DNA of 64,000 nt from Piscinibacter sp. (GCA_019635485.1 JAHBZL010000010.1:60420-124419); one strand, 5' to 3'; numbered from the stretch's first letter, positions 1 to 9,187 are shown. Numbers and translations: made by a program. Notes: generated by a model not told the origin, from the sequence alone.

Positions 1-88
1 TGGGCCGTCGCTAGAATCGGTTGAACGGTCGGAGTTACGAACCGGTTACGCCCGGCCTGCGCGACACCTCTTTCATCCGGAGACCACC
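1..88 (+). promoter_or_regulatory. Leader and probable promoter of fba
   Basis: No gene is visible here. A TAGAAT hexamer at 12-17 could be a -10 box; its -35 would lie before the window, so it cannot be judged. GGAGA at 79-83 is a suitable ribosome binding site for the ATG at 89. Confidence 0.4.
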
Positions 89-1153
89 ATGCCCCTCGTC
101 TCGATGCGCCAGCTGCTGGACCACGCCGCCGAAAACGGCTATGGCATCCCGGCCTTCAACGTCAACAACCTGGAGCAGGTGCAGGCGGTGATGACCGCCG
201 CCGCCGAGGTCGGCGCGCCGGTGATCCTGCAGGCCAGCGCCGGCGCCCGCAAGTACGCCGGCGAGCCCTTCGTCAAGCACCTGATCCAGGCCGCGCTCGA
301 GCAGTGGCCGAACATCCCGCTCGTGATGCACCAGGATCACGGACAGAGCCCGGACGTCTGCAAGGGCGCGATCAACCTCGGCTTCAGCTCCGTGATGATG
401 GACGGCTCGCTGCAGGCCGACGGCAAGACGATCGCCAGCTACGACTACAACGTCGACGTGACGAAGAAGGTCGTCGACATGGCGCACGCGCTGGGCGTGA
501 CGGTCGAAGGCGAACTGGGCTGCCTCGGCTCGCTGGAAACCATGCGTGGCGACAAGGAGGACGGTCACGGCACCGAGGCGACGATGACGATGGACCAGCT
601 GCTGACCGATCCGGAGCAGGCGGCCGACTTCGTCAAGCGCACGCAGCTCGATGCGCTGGCCATTGCGATCGGCACCAGCCACGGCGCCTACAAGTTCACC
701 CGCAAGCCCACCGGCGACATCCTGGCCATCGGCCGCATCAAGGAGATCCACCGGCGCATCCCGAACACGCACCTCGTCATGCACGGCAGCTCCAGCGTGC
801 CGCAGGATCTGCTGGCGCAGATCCGCCAGTACGGCGGCAACATGAAGGAGACCTACGGTGTGCCGGTCGAGGAGATCCAGGAAGCGATCAAGCATGGCGT
901 GCGCAAGATCAATATCGACACGGACATCCGGCTCGCGATGACCGGAGCGATCCGCAAGTACTTCGTCGAGAACCCCGAGAAGTTCGACCCGCGCGACTAC
1001 CTGAAGCCGGCCCGCGAGGCGGCCCGGCAGATCTGCCGCCAGCGCTACGAGCAGTTCGGCTGCGCGGGGCAGGCCGCGAAGATCAAGGCGCTGCCGCTCG
1101 GCGACGTGGCGAAGCGCTACGCGAGCGGCGAGCTGGCGCAAACGGTGGTCTGA
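89..1153 (+). CDS. fba: Class II fructose-bisphosphate aldolase
   Basis: This zinc-dependent aldolase interconverts fructose 1,6-bisphosphate with glyceraldehyde 3-phosphate and dihydroxyacetone phosphate in glycolysis, gluconeogenesis and the Calvin cycle. The 354-residue protein opens with the PAFNVNN signature of class II enzymes. It carries MHQDHG around residue 80 (D83/H84, catalytic Asp and zinc His) and a GTSHGAYKF phosphate-binding segment. Length fits the Calvin-cycle (CbbA-like) subtype usual in Burkholderiales. The start is fixed by GGAGA six bases upstream. A strong intrinsic terminator follows, so it is probably transcribed separately from purC. Confidence 0.95.
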   Translation: MPLVSMRQLLDHAAENGYGIPAFNVNNLEQVQAVMTAAAEVGAPVILQASAGARKYAGEPFVKHLIQAALEQWPNIPLVMHQDHGQSPDVCKGAINLGFSSVMMDGSLQADGKTIASYDYNVDVTKKVVDMAHALGVTVEGELGCLGSLETMRGDKEDGHGTEATMTMDQLLTDPEQAADFVKRTQLDALAIAIGTSHGAYKFTRKPTGDILAIGRIKEIHRRIPNTHLVMHGSSSVPQDLLAQIRQYGGNMKETYGVPVEEIQEAIKHGVRKINIDTDIRLAMTGAIRKYFVENPEKFDPRDYLKPAREAARQICRQRYEQFGCAGQAAKIKALPLGDVAKRYASGELAQTVV

Positions 1154-1177
1154 CCCCGGCATCGAGTTCGTCGAACA

Positions 1178-1198
1178 CCCGGCCTCGGCCGGGTTTTT
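1178..1198 (+). terminator. Intrinsic terminator after fba
   Basis: A seven-base-pair perfect stem (CCCGGCC / GGCCGGG) with a two-base loop is followed directly by five T residues. It lies 24 bases after the fba stop and is the clearest factor-independent terminator in the window. Confidence 0.88.
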
Positions 1199-1211
1199 CA
1201 TGCCCGGCACC

Positions 1212-1217
1212 TAGAAT
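1212..1217 (+). promoter_or_regulatory. Putative -10 box of purC
   Basis: TAGAAT lies just after the fba terminator and 47 bases before the purC ATG. The same CTAGAAT string occurs upstream of fba. No convincing -35 is visible. Confidence 0.35.
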
Positions 1218-1264
1218 ATCGGGCCCACCTTGCTGCGTCCCCCGGGCGCCGCCCGAGGCCGACC

Positions 1265-2161
1265 ATGACCGACGACGCCCTGTACGACATCCAGATCTCC
1301 TCGCTGCCGCTGCTGTCCAAGGGCAAGGTGCGCCACAACTATGCGGTCGGCGAGGACCGCATCCTGATGGTCGCCAGCGACCGCATCAGCGCGTTCGACG
1401 TCATCATGAACGAGCCGATCCCGGGCAAGGGCCGCCTGCTGACGGAGATGGCGCTGTTCTGGTTCGACAAGCTCAAGCACGTCGTGCCGAACCACCTGAC
1501 CGGCGAGGACCCGGAGAGCGTGGTGACGCCCGAGGAGCGTGCGCAGGTGCGTGGCCGCTCGATGCTGGTCAAGCGCCTGAAGCCTCTGCCGATCGAGGCG
1601 GTCGTGCGTGGCTACCTGGCCGGCAGCGGCTGGAAGGAGTACCAGCAGACCCAATCGGTGTGCGGCGTCGCACTGCCGCCAGGCTTGAAGAACGCCAGCA
1701 AGCTGCCCACGCCGATCTTCACGCCGGCGACCAAGGCCGAAGCCGGCGAGCACGACGAGAACATCGACTTCGAGCGGACCAGCCAGATCATCGGCCGAGA
1801 CCTGGCCGAGCGCGTGCGCGATATTTCGATCCGCCTGTACGAGGAGGCCGCAGCCTTCGCCCTGACCAAGGGAATCATCATCGCCGACACGAAGTTCGAG
1901 TTCGGGCTGGACAAGGACGGCACGCTGACCCTGATGGACGAAGTGCTGACGCCGGACTCTTCGCGCTTCTGGCGTGTCGAGGGGTATCAGGAAGGTGTCG
2001 CTCCCGTAGGCTTGGACAAGCAGGTGCTGCGGGATTGGCTGGAGCAGGCGGTGGTGGATGGGAAGAGGTGGGATAAGAGGGGGAAGGCGCCAAGCCTGCC
2101 CCCGGGGATCTTGGAACGAACGCGAGAGTCTTACGAGGCGATTCGCCATTTGACGAGGTAG
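1265..2161 (+). CDS. purC: SAICAR synthetase (phosphoribosylaminoimidazole-succinocarboxamide synthase)
   Basis: The enzyme joins aspartate to CAIR with ATP in de novo purine synthesis. The 298-residue protein shows KGKVR (about 19-23), SDRISAFDV (about 38-46) and a [12 protein letters not shown] segment, all characteristic of PurC, and is of normal length for the eukaryote-like form in betaproteobacteria. purE and purK follow but are separated from it by an unrelated low-GC gene. From about 2040 to the stop the codons change (AGG, GGG, TTG, CGA, TCT appear), so the last 30 to 40 codons look acquired together with the inserted gene. Confidence 0.95.
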   Translation: MTDDALYDIQISSLPLLSKGKVRHNYAVGEDRILMVASDRISAFDVIMNEPIPGKGRLLTEMALFWFDKLKHVVPNHLTGEDPESVVTPEERAQVRGRSMLVKRLKPLPIEAVVRGYLAGSGWKEYQQTQSVCGVALPPGLKNASKLPTPIFTPATKAEAGEHDENIDFERTSQIIGRDLAERVRDISIRLYEEAAAFALTKGIIIADTKFEFGLDKDGTLTLMDEVLTPDSSRFWRVEGYQEGVAPVGLDKQVLRDWLEQAVVDGKRWDKRGKAPSLPPGILERTRESYEAIRHLTR

Positions 2162-2164
2162 CGT

Positions 2165-3289
2165 ATGGAGGGGCGCTATCTCAGTCGGATTGACGCGACA
2201 ATTGCTGCGGCGTCGTCAAACGTTGAAAGACTTCAACTAATCGCGAGAAAGGCGAGCTATCTCGCGAGGATTGGCAAGTTCTCGGAGGCTTGGAAACTGG
2301 CCGAGAACCTGAGGAATAGCAAGGAGCGATACGCCTTCCCAGAGATATCTGTGAGCCTTGCGATACTGGATGGAGTCTCCGCCGTCTACCAAGACCATGC
2401 GGAAGAGGCACGCGATCGACTTGCGCGCGCGAGTGTGCTTGCTAAGGCACTCGGGCTATCAGATTTGTTGGCACTGTCGAGCGTTTGGCTCGCGCACCTT
2501 GCGTTTGGGCGCCTTGATGTTGGGTGCATGGGAACGGAACTGAAATCGGCGTTGCTGCATGCGGGCCAGGATGATCACGATTGCTTGACTCGAGCAAGCC
2601 TGGTTGTGGCGGTGGCGGTTCATCTCGCGGGAGATACTTCGGGCGCGGCAAAATGGTATGAGCGTGCTAGGAGCCACGCGCTATCGATTGGCGATGAGGC
2701 TACTATCAGTTCGCTCATGTACAACCGAACTGCAATGCAGATCGCCAACTTCCGTCAACAAGCGCTCCAGAATGGTGTCCCGTCGGGCGATGCTAGAGTG
2801 GTCGTGTCGGCCGCTGAGTCTACTGAAAGTTTTGATAGCCTAGTTGGGGTAGTTAGTCTCGGAGAATTCACGCCCTTACTGAAGGCGCAGACCTATTCTC
2901 TCGCTGGTCGATTCTCAGACGCAGATGACATTTACGACTACGCGCTCGGAGCCTCGCTAAGCAATGCTCAGGAAAGAAGTAGATGTTGGCTGCTTGCGGA
3001 CTGGGCTTCGTGTCAGGTTCATATTGGAAGAAGGGATCTTGCCGCGGCCACTGCAATGGAAGCGATGAAGTACCTTTCCCCTTCGGTGCAGCCCGATGAC
3101 CTAGCCGCCGCTCATGGTCGGCTGGCACAGGTCTTCGAATTGCTTGGCGATGGATTATCCGCCAGAGTGCAGGTTGAGCAGTCAGTGGATAAGTGGCGCG
3201 AGTTCTCCGTGATTCAACGCGCAATATTGGAGCAAGGAGTTGAGGTTGAAGGCGTATACCTTGAGTGCGTGGGTCGAAACTCCGAATGA
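2165..3289 (+). CDS. TPR-like alpha-helical protein of unknown function, low-GC insertion in the pur cluster
   Basis: I do not recognise a specific family. The 374-residue protein has no signal peptide or membrane segment and is almost entirely amphipathic helices of TPR character (repeats such as ARIGKFSEAWKLAENL, DTSGAAKWYERA, AGRFSDADDIYDYAL), so it may be a cytosolic protein-binding scaffold. It begins three bases after purC stops and ends 40 bases before purE. Base composition is foreign: 2221-2280 is 29/60 GC against 45/60 for 1021-1080 in fba, with AGA, AGG, ATA and TTG codons that neighbours avoid. It reads through without frameshifts, so it is probably intact. No integrase or repeat marks its ends. 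Confidence 0.7.
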   Translation: MEGRYLSRIDATIAAASSNVERLQLIARKASYLARIGKFSEAWKLAENLRNSKERYAFPEISVSLAILDGVSAVYQDHAEEARDRLARASVLAKALGLSDLLALSSVWLAHLAFGRLDVGCMGTELKSALLHAGQDDHDCLTRASLVVAVAVHLAGDTSGAAKWYERARSHALSIGDEATISSLMYNRTAMQIANFRQQALQNGVPSGDARVVVSAAESTESFDSLVGVVSLGEFTPLLKAQTYSLAGRFSDADDIYDYALGASLSNAQERSRCWLLADWASCQVHIGRRDLAAATAMEAMKYLSPSVQPDDLAAAHGRLAQVFELLGDGLSARVQVEQSVDKWREFSVIQRAILEQGVEVEGVYLECVGRNSE

Positions 3290-3329
3290 TTCATAACGAT
3301 CGCTGAACTTGCGGAACGAGCAGGACTTT

Positions 3330-3833
3330 ATGCAGGTGGTTGCAACAGTAGTAATGGGCTCTCGCAGCGACTGGGACACCATGCGCGCCGCCCGTGACGT
3401 CCTCGTTGAATTCGGCATTCCCCACGATTGCCAGGTCGTGTCCGCCCACCGCATGCCCGACGAGATGTTCGCCTTTGCGGAAGCGGCGGCGGGCCGAGGA
3501 CTGAAGGCCATCATCGCGGGCGCAGGCGGAGCCGCGCACCTGCCGGGCATGCTCGCAGCGAAGACGACCGTTCCGGTGCTCGGCGTGCCGGTCCCGAGCC
3601 GGCATCTGCAGGGCGTGGATTCGCTGCATTCGATCGTCCAGATGCCCAAGGGCATCCCCGTCGCCACGTTTGCGATCGGGGCGGCCGGCGCGGCCAACGC
3701 GGCGCTGTTCGTCGTCGCGATGCTGGCCAACGAGGATCCGGTCCTGCGCGCGCGGCTGGAAGACTATCGGGCGCGCCAGACCGCCGCGGCGCGCGCCATG
3801 ACGGCGGATCTGCAATCCGAACCCAGGGCATGA
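3330..3833 (+). CDS. purE: N5-carboxyaminoimidazole ribonucleotide mutase
   Basis: PurE converts N5-CAIR, made by PurK, to CAIR in purine synthesis. The 167-residue protein has the class I signatures GSRSDWDTM near the N terminus, VSAHRMPDEM and GAGGAAHLPGM. The ATG at 3330 is preferred over an in-frame TTG at 3309 because GAGCAGGA lies just before it. The first dozen codons are AT-richer than the rest, so the boundary of the foreign segment upstream may run slightly into this gene. Its stop overlaps the purK start (ATGA). Confidence 0.95.
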   Translation: MQVVATVVMGSRSDWDTMRAARDVLVEFGIPHDCQVVSAHRMPDEMFAFAEAAAGRGLKAIIAGAGGAAHLPGMLAAKTTVPVLGVPVPSRHLQGVDSLHSIVQMPKGIPVATFAIGAAGAANAALFVVAMLANEDPVLRARLEDYRARQTAAARAMTADLQSEPRA

Positions 3834-5005
3834 CGGCGCCGGCTCCCTTCATCGCGCCGGGCGCGACGCTCGGCGTCATGGGCGGCGGGCAGCTCGGGCG
3901 CATGTTCGTGCACGCGGCCCAGAGCATGGGTTACTTCACTGCAGTGCTGGACGCCGACCCGGCCAGCCCGGCCGGGCTGGTGGCGCACTACCACGTGCAG
4001 TCCGGCTACCTCGACGAGGCCGGGCTCGCTCAGCTGATGCAGCGCAGCGCGGCGATCACCACCGAATTCGAGAACGTGCCCGCCGCGGCGCTGCGCACGC
4101 TCGGTGCGCACCGGCCGGTCGCGCCCGGTGCGGACGCCGTGGCGGTCTGCCAGGATCGGGCGGCCGAGAAGGCTCGCTTCGTCGCGTGCGGGGTGCCGTG
4201 CGCGCCGCACGCGGTGATCGAGACAGCCGATCAGCTGGCGGCTGTGGACGACCGCCTGCTGCCCGGCATTCTGAAGACGGCCCGACTCGGCTACGACGGC
4301 AAGGGGCAAGTGCGGGTCGAGGACCGGCCAGCACTGGCGGCGGCCTGGCAGGCACTGAAGCAGGTGCCGTGTGTGCTCGAGCGGCGGCTCGACCTCGCTT
4401 TCGAGATCAGCGTCATCGTCGCGCGCGGCGCAGCCGGCGAGGTCGTCCACTTTCCGGCGCAACGGAACCTGCACCGCGACGGCATTCTGGCCGTCACCAC
4501 GGTGCCCGCTCCGGGGCTCGCGCCGGCGCTGGAGCAGCGGGCCGTCGACGCGGCTGGGCGCATCGCTGCGGCGCTGGGGTATGTGGGTGTCCTGTGCGTC
4601 GAGTTCTTCGTGCTGCGCGACGGCACGCTGGTGGCCAACGAGATGGCACCGCGCCCGCACAACTCGGGACACTACACGATCGACGCCTGCGACCTGTCGC
4701 AGTTCGACCTGCAGGTGCGGACGCTCACGGGGGCGCCGCTGCGCTCGCCGCGGCTGCATTCCTGCGCGGTGATGCTGAACCTGCTCGGTGACCTCTGGTT
4801 CAGCGCCGGCGACCCGGACTCGCCCCAAGAGCCGGACTGGGCCGCGTTGCTGGCCCTGCCCGGGGTGCACCTGCATCTGTACGGCAAGGCGCAGGCTCGC
4901 CCGGGACGCAAGATGGGCCACCTGACGGTGACCGCCGCCACGGCCGCACAGGCGCGCGACGTGGCGCTGCAGGCGGCGGCGTGCCTGGGCATCGAGGCGT
5001 TCTGA
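3830..5005 (+). CDS. purK: 5-(carboxyamino)imidazole ribonucleotide synthase
   Basis: This ATP-grasp enzyme carboxylates AIR with bicarbonate and ATP to N5-CAIR, the substrate of PurE. The 391-residue protein starts with the GVMGGGQLGRMF nucleotide-binding loop and contains KTARLGYDGKGQ, the ATP-grasp VLERRLDL segment and NEMAPRPHNSGHYT. The ATG overlaps the purE stop in ATGA, which fixes the start and implies translational coupling. tsaC begins three bases after its stop. Confidence 0.95.
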   Translation: MTAPAPFIAPGATLGVMGGGQLGRMFVHAAQSMGYFTAVLDADPASPAGLVAHYHVQSGYLDEAGLAQLMQRSAAITTEFENVPAAALRTLGAHRPVAPGADAVAVCQDRAAEKARFVACGVPCAPHAVIETADQLAAVDDRLLPGILKTARLGYDGKGQVRVEDRPALAAAWQALKQVPCVLERRLDLAFEISVIVARGAAGEVVHFPAQRNLHRDGILAVTTVPAPGLAPALEQRAVDAAGRIAAALGYVGVLCVEFFVLRDGTLVANEMAPRPHNSGHYTIDACDLSQFDLQVRTLTGAPLRSPRLHSCAVMLNLLGDLWFSAGDPDSPQEPDWAALLALPGVHLHLYGKAQARPGRKMGHLTVTAATAAQARDVALQAAACLGIEAF

Positions 5006-5008
5006 GCC

Positions 5009-5989
5009 GTGCTGCGCCCCGGTGACGATGCGGCGGCCGTCGCCGAGGCGGCCCGGGTACTGGCCGGCGGCGGGCTGGTCGGTCTGCCGACCGAAACCGT
5101 CTACGGCCTCGCAGCGCGGGCCGATCGCGACGAGGCCGTTGCGGCGGTCTTCGAACGCAAGGGCCGGCCCAGCGATCATCCGCTGATCGTGCATATCGCC
5201 GATCCCGCCGACGCCACCCACTTCACCGAGGCGCTGCCGGCCCTCGCGCGGCGCCTCGGCGAGGCCTTCTGGCCGGGGCCACTGACGGTCATCGTCCCGC
5301 GGCGCCCCGGCATGGCCGGCGCCGCAGCCGCGGGGCAGGCCACGATCGGCCTGCGCTGCCCCTCGCACCCGGTTGCCCAGGCGCTGCTGCGCGCCGCGCG
5401 CGAGCTCGGCGTCCCCGGGATCGCGGCGCCGAGTGCGAACCGCTTCGGCCGCATCAGCCCGACGCGGGCCGCCCATGTCGTCGAGGAGTTCGGCGACGAC
5501 CTGCTGGTGCTCGACGGCGGGGAATGCGCGGTCGGGATCGAATCCGCGATCGTCGACTGCTCGCGTTCCCACCCGGTGCTGCTGCGGCCGGGCCAGATCG
5601 GGCGCGACCGGCTGGAGGCGGCCGCCGGCGAGCGGTTGCGCGAGCCGGACGACGAGGCACCGCGTGCGCCCGGCACGCTGGAGGCGCACTATGCGCCACG
5701 GGCCCGGCTGCGACTGATGCCGGCGGGCATGCTGAACACGGCGTTGCAGCTGCTCGGGCCAGCCGAGATCAAGCTGGCGCTATATTCGCGCACGGTCCGC
5801 CTGCCGCCCGGGGCGCGGCTGCGGTTCAAGTCCATGCCCTCGCGCGCCGAGGATTGCGCGCACGAACTGTTTGCCGCCCTGCGCGAACTCGATGCCCAGG
5901 GTGTGGATCTGATCTGGGTCGAGGAGCCGCCGCCGGGTCCCGAATGGGATGGCGTGCGCGACCGGCTGCAGCGCGCCGCAGCGGCCTGA
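5009..5989 (+). CDS. tsaC: L-threonylcarbamoyladenylate synthase (Sua5 type)
   Basis: The enzyme makes threonylcarbamoyl-AMP from threonine, bicarbonate and ATP, the first step of the t6A tRNA modification. Residues 1-200 form the YrdC fold (GLPTETVYGLA, ERKGRPSDHPL, RCPSHPVA, APSANRFGRISPT). The extra C-terminal 110 residues after a GTLEAHYAPR linker make this the longer Sua5 form. The start is GTG, three bases after purK. TsaB of the same pathway is encoded at 8486. Confidence 0.9.
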   Translation: MLRPGDDAAAVAEAARVLAGGGLVGLPTETVYGLAARADRDEAVAAVFERKGRPSDHPLIVHIADPADATHFTEALPALARRLGEAFWPGPLTVIVPRRPGMAGAAAAGQATIGLRCPSHPVAQALLRAARELGVPGIAAPSANRFGRISPTRAAHVVEEFGDDLLVLDGGECAVGIESAIVDCSRSHPVLLRPGQIGRDRLEAAAGERLREPDDEAPRAPGTLEAHYAPRARLRLMPAGMLNTALQLLGPAEIKLALYSRTVRLPPGARLRFKSMPSRAEDCAHELFAALRELDAQGVDLIWVEEPPPGPEWDGVRDRLQRAAAA

Positions 5990-6027
5990 GGGCGTCGGCG
6001 TTGTTTCCCCCTGAATTTCGGAGCACC

Positions 6028-6999
6028 ATGAATCTGTCGGTCAATCTGCTGCGCCGCGGCGCGCTGGGCGCGGCCCTCGCCGCGGCGATGCTGCTCGCCT
6101 CCTGCGGCGGCGGCGACCCCGTGGTCGAGTTCGTTCCGACCCGCGTGCTCGCGTTCGGCGACGAGGACAGCGTCATCACGGCCGATGGGCGCAAGTACAC
6201 CGTCAACGCCTTCAAGGATGACGGCGCAGGCGGCAAGGTGCTGGACTGCTCGGCCAATTCGATCTGGGTGCAGCGCCTGGCCGCGAGCTACGGGCTCGTG
6301 TTCCCCGAGTGCAACAGCAACAGCACGACCGACCCGCGCAGCCGCATCTTCGCGACGCCGGACGCGAAGGTGGCGGATCTCGCGACGCAGATCGACCAGC
6401 ACCTGGCCACCGACACCTTCTCCGAGAAGGACCTGGTGACGCTGATGGTCGGCCAGCACGACGTGCTGGAGCAGTACGCCCGCTACCCCGACACGGGCAA
6501 GGCCGAGCTGTTGCAGGCCGTGTTCGATGCCGGCAAGGCGCTGGCGGTGCAGGTGTCGCGCGTGGCCGCGGCTGGCGGCAAGGTGCTGGTCTCGACGGTG
6601 CCTGACCTCGGCTTCACGCCGTTCGCGATCAACGAAAACACCAGCACCGGCGACAGCACCCGCGCCGCCTTCCTGGCGCAGCTGGTGGCCAAGTTCAACG
6701 AAGGGCTGCGCGTCGGCATCCAGAACGAGACCGGCGATCAGGTCGCGCTGATGCTCACGGACGAGCTGGTGCAATCGATGGCCAAGTTCCCGGGCAGCTA
6801 CGGCGGCATGACCAACGTGACCAGCGCCGTGTGCGACCCGGCCAAGGCGGCGACCGTCGACCAGTGCACCACCGACACGCTGGTCACCGACGGCAGCGCG
6901 CTGCTGTACCTGTGGGCCGACGACATCCACCTGAGCCCGAACGGCCATGCCTACGTGGGCTCGCTGGCCGGCTCGCGGGCGCGCGCGAACCCGTTCTGA
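6028..6999 (+). CDS. SGNH/GDSL-like lipoprotein esterase, putative
   Basis: The 323-residue protein has a lipoprotein signal peptide (ALAAAMLLASCGGG, lipobox cysteine about residue 23). FGDEDS near the N terminus resembles a modified GDSL block I, VLVSTVPDLGFTPF resembles block III, and WADDIHLSPNGHAYVG supplies a block V Asp-His pair. It may be an outer-membrane-attached or periplasmic lipase/esterase of the phospholipase/lecithinase type. Block I is not the canonical GDS, so catalysis is unproven. It is convergent with dacB, whose stop lies nine bases away inside a shared hairpin. Confidence 0.65.
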   Translation: MNLSVNLLRRGALGAALAAAMLLASCGGGDPVVEFVPTRVLAFGDEDSVITADGRKYTVNAFKDDGAGGKVLDCSANSIWVQRLAASYGLVFPECNSNSTTDPRSRIFATPDAKVADLATQIDQHLATDTFSEKDLVTLMVGQHDVLEQYARYPDTGKAELLQAVFDAGKALAVQVSRVAAAGGKVLVSTVPDLGFTPFAINENTSTGDSTRAAFLAQLVAKFNEGLRVGIQNETGDQVALMLTDELVQSMAKFPGSYGGMTNVTSAVCDPAKAATVDQCTTDTLVTDGSALLYLWADDIHLSPNGHAYVGSLAGSRARANPF

Positions 7000-7011
7000 G
7001 ACGGCGTCTCA
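6997..7011. terminator. Hairpin built from two facing stop codons
   Basis: TGAGAC-GGC-GTCTCA is a perfect six-base-pair palindrome. Its left arm begins with the stop codon of the plus-strand lipoprotein gene and its right arm ends with the stop codon of dacB on the minus strand. It may act as a short bidirectional terminator; there is no long T run on either side. Confidence 0.4.
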
Positions 7012-8445
7012 GTTCTGCGTGTCCGACGGCGCGATCGCGCCGGGATCGGTGATCGCCCATTGCACCAGCGCGTCCAAGGCCGGGCGCGCCGCATTGGCGT
7101 TCGGGTGGTTCAGCACCGCCACCAGCACGTAGCGGCGGCCGGTCGCGCTCAGCACGAAGCCGGCCACGCCGGCCACGTCGCGCAGCGAGCCGGTCTTCAG
7201 GTGCGCGCGCCCGGCCGGCGCCTTGGAGCGCATCAGCGTGCCGTCGGTGCCCGAGACCGGCAGCGAGGCGAGCAGTTCCGGCATCACCGGGCTGGCCCAG
7301 GCCGATTGCAGCAGGCGCGCCAACTGCAGCGCCGACAGCCGCGTCTCGCGCGACAGGCCCGACCCGTTGTCGAGCACGGCCCCGTCGGCCGCGCGCGCCC
7401 CGAGCCGCTCGGCGAGCCAGCGGCGCAGCACGTCGCGCGCCGCTTCCGGCGTGCCGCCCGTCCCGCGCACGAGGCCCAGCGTCAGGAAGAGCTGCTGGGC
7501 CATCACGTTGTTGCTGTACTTGTTGATCTCGCGCACCACGTCGGCCAGCGGCGGTGACACCAGCTCGAAGTTCGGGCGCGTGGCCGGCGCCGCGCCGTCA
7601 CGCACGCCGCCGCCGAGCTTGCCGCCCAGTTCGCGCCATAAGCCGACCAGTAATCGCTCGTTGTAGGACTTCGGGTCGGCATAGGCGAGCGACCATTGTT
7701 TCTCGCCACAGGCCAGCGGGTAACTGCCGGCCAGCCGGACGCGCTGCGCGTCGCTGAAGTCGGGCCGCAGGTCGCCGCGCCAGTCGCCGCACGGGGCCGC
7801 CGACAGCGGCACGCTGGCGTCCGTGCGCAGCCCGGACAGGGTCGGCTCGACCCCGACCAGCGCGACACCCCGCTGCGTGTCGGGGGTGAAGCTCAGCAGG
7901 ACCGACTTGTAGGCCAGCAGCAGCGCATCCGGACGCACGTTGTAGGGCCGCAGCGGCTCGCCGTCGAAATCCCCCGGGTTCTGCTCCGGCACCATGAACG
8001 CGCTGCGGTCGAGCACGATATCGCCGCGGATCTCCCGCACGCCGAGCGCCTGCACCCGGCGCAGCAGCAGCCAGAGCCGCTCGGGCACGAGCTTCGGGTC
8101 GCCGCTGCCCTTGATGACGAGGTCGCCCTCCAGCACGCCGTCCGTCACGCTGCCCTGCAGCCAGACCGGCGTCGTCCAGGCCCAGGCCGGCCCCAGCAGG
8201 TCCAGTGCGGCGTAGGTCGTCCAGAGCTTGGTCAGCGAGGCCGGGTTCTGCAGGGCCTGTTCCTGCCAGGCGAGCCGGGTCCGCGTGCTGCCCGCCTCCT
8301 GCACGACCACCGACAGCGCCTCGGGCGGCACCCGGGCGCGTTCCAGCGCCGCGTAGACCTCCGGCGGCAGTCGCGCCGCCGCGACCGAGCAGGCCAGCGC
8401 GGCCGCCAGGGCCGCCAGCATGCGAAGACGCAGGGGCAGATGCAT
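7009..8445 (-). CDS. dacB: D-alanyl-D-alanine carboxypeptidase/endopeptidase (PBP4 class)
   Basis: This periplasmic low-molecular-mass penicillin-binding protein trims peptidoglycan peptides. The 478-residue protein has a cleavable signal peptide (about residues 1-24, ending VAAA), the active-site SLTK tetrad at S70-K73, a YSNN (SxN) motif and HLKTGS (KTG box). Length and motif spacing fit the peptidase S13 family. The ATG at 8445 places the signal peptide at the N terminus; longer readings upstream run into tsaB. tsaB diverges 40 bp away. Confidence 0.9.
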   Translation of the reverse strand: MHLPLRLRMLAALAAALACSVAAARLPPEVYAALERARVPPEALSVVVQEAGSTRTRLAWQEQALQNPASLTKLWTTYAALDLLGPAWAWTTPVWLQGSVTDGVLEGDLVIKGSGDPKLVPERLWLLLRRVQALGVREIRGDIVLDRSAFMVPEQNPGDFDGEPLRPYNVRPDALLLAYKSVLLSFTPDTQRGVALVGVEPTLSGLRTDASVPLSAAPCGDWRGDLRPDFSDAQRVRLAGSYPLACGEKQWSLAYADPKSYNERLLVGLWRELGGKLGGGVRDGAAPATRPNFELVSPPLADVVREINKYSNNVMAQQLFLTLGLVRGTGGTPEAARDVLRRWLAERLGARAADGAVLDNGSGLSRETRLSALQLARLLQSAWASPVMPELLASLPVSGTDGTLMRSKAPAGRAHLKTGSLRDVAGVAGFVLSATGRRYVLVAVLNHPNANAARPALDALVQWAITDPGAIAPSDTQN

Positions 8446-8473
8446 GGGAGGAATGATCGCACGGGCCTTGCCA

Positions 8474-8479
8474 TAAACT
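8474..8479 (+). promoter_or_regulatory. -10 box giving a leaderless tsaB transcript
   Basis: TAAACT (within CCATAAACTT) ends seven bases before the tsaB ATG, so the predicted +1 is the A of the start codon. There is no Shine-Dalgarno sequence. Confidence 0.4.
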
Positions 8480-8485
8480 TGCCGG

Positions 8486-9187
8486 ATGAGTCGGCTGCTG
8501 GCCTTCGACACCTCCACCGAGGCCATGAGCATCGCGCTGTGCCAGCCCGGTTCGACGCTCGTCGTCGATGCCGTCGGCGGCGCCCAGGCGTCGGTGGCGC
8601 TGATCCCGCAGATCCTGGGGTTGCTGTCGCGCGGCGAGTGCACGCTGGCCGAACTGGATGCCATCGCCTTCGGGGCCGGACCCGGCGCCTTCACCGGCCT
8701 GCGCACGGCCTGCTCGGTGGCGCAGGGGTTGGCGCTCGGGGCGAACAAGCCGGTCCTGCCGATCGACAGCCTGCTGATCGTCGCGCAGGACGCCGAGGAG
8801 GGCGGGCGGTTCGACGGCTGGGTGGCGATGGACGCCCGCATGGACGAGGTCTATGCGGCGCAGTACTGGAACGACGGCGCTGGCTGGCAGGTGCTGACGC
8901 CGCCGGCGCTGTGGACGCTGCCGGCGCTCGCGGCCCGCTGGGCCGCCGAGCCGCCCCTGCGTGTGGCCGGCTCGGCGCTCGAGGCCTTCGGCGACCGGCT
9001 GCCCTGTGCAGGGGCGGTGTGTGTGCCGCAGGCGCGCTCGCGGGGTGCCGCACTCGCCGCGCTGGCACGCGACGCCTGGCAGCGCGGCGTGGCCGTCGAT
9101 GCCGCGCTGGCGCTGCCGGTCTACCTGCGCGACAAGGTGGCGCTGACCAGCGCCGAACGAGCGGCCGCCCGGGCCGCGGCCGCATGA
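8486..9187 (+). CDS. tsaB: tRNA threonylcarbamoyladenosine biosynthesis protein TsaB
   Basis: TsaB is the non-catalytic partner of TsaD in the TsaBDE complex that attaches threonylcarbamoyl to A37 of tRNA. The 233-residue protein has the ASKHA-fold start LLAFDTSTEAMSIAL and the FGAGPGAFTGLRTACSVAQGLA signature. The gene heads a chain tsaB-rimI-udg-GGDEF/EAL. Its stop overlaps the ATG of a 21-codon bridge ORF that leads to rimI. Confidence 0.93.
   Translation: MSRLLAFDTSTEAMSIALCQPGSTLVVDAVGGAQASVALIPQILGLLSRGECTLAELDAIAFGAGPGAFTGLRTACSVAQGLALGANKPVLPIDSLLIVAQDAEEGGRFDGWVAMDARMDEVYAAQYWNDGAGWQVLTPPALWTLPALAARWAAEPPLRVAGSALEAFGDRLPCAGAVCVPQARSRGAALAALARDAWQRGVAVDAALALPVYLRDKVALTSAERAAARAAAA

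Noticed and set aside
2165-3289. The low-GC gene as an insertion sequence or prophage fragment
   Set aside because: No transposase or integrase motif, inverted repeats or target duplication can be seen; only base composition and position indicate transfer.
3764-5689. A 641-codon minus-strand frame opposite purK and tsaC
   Set aside because: It is antisense to two well-identified enzymes and consists of Arg/Ala/Gln-rich sequence only.
7009-8841. A dacB protein starting at 8841 inside tsaB
   Set aside because: The signal peptide starting at 8445 must be N-terminal for export, and the extension is antisense to tsaB.
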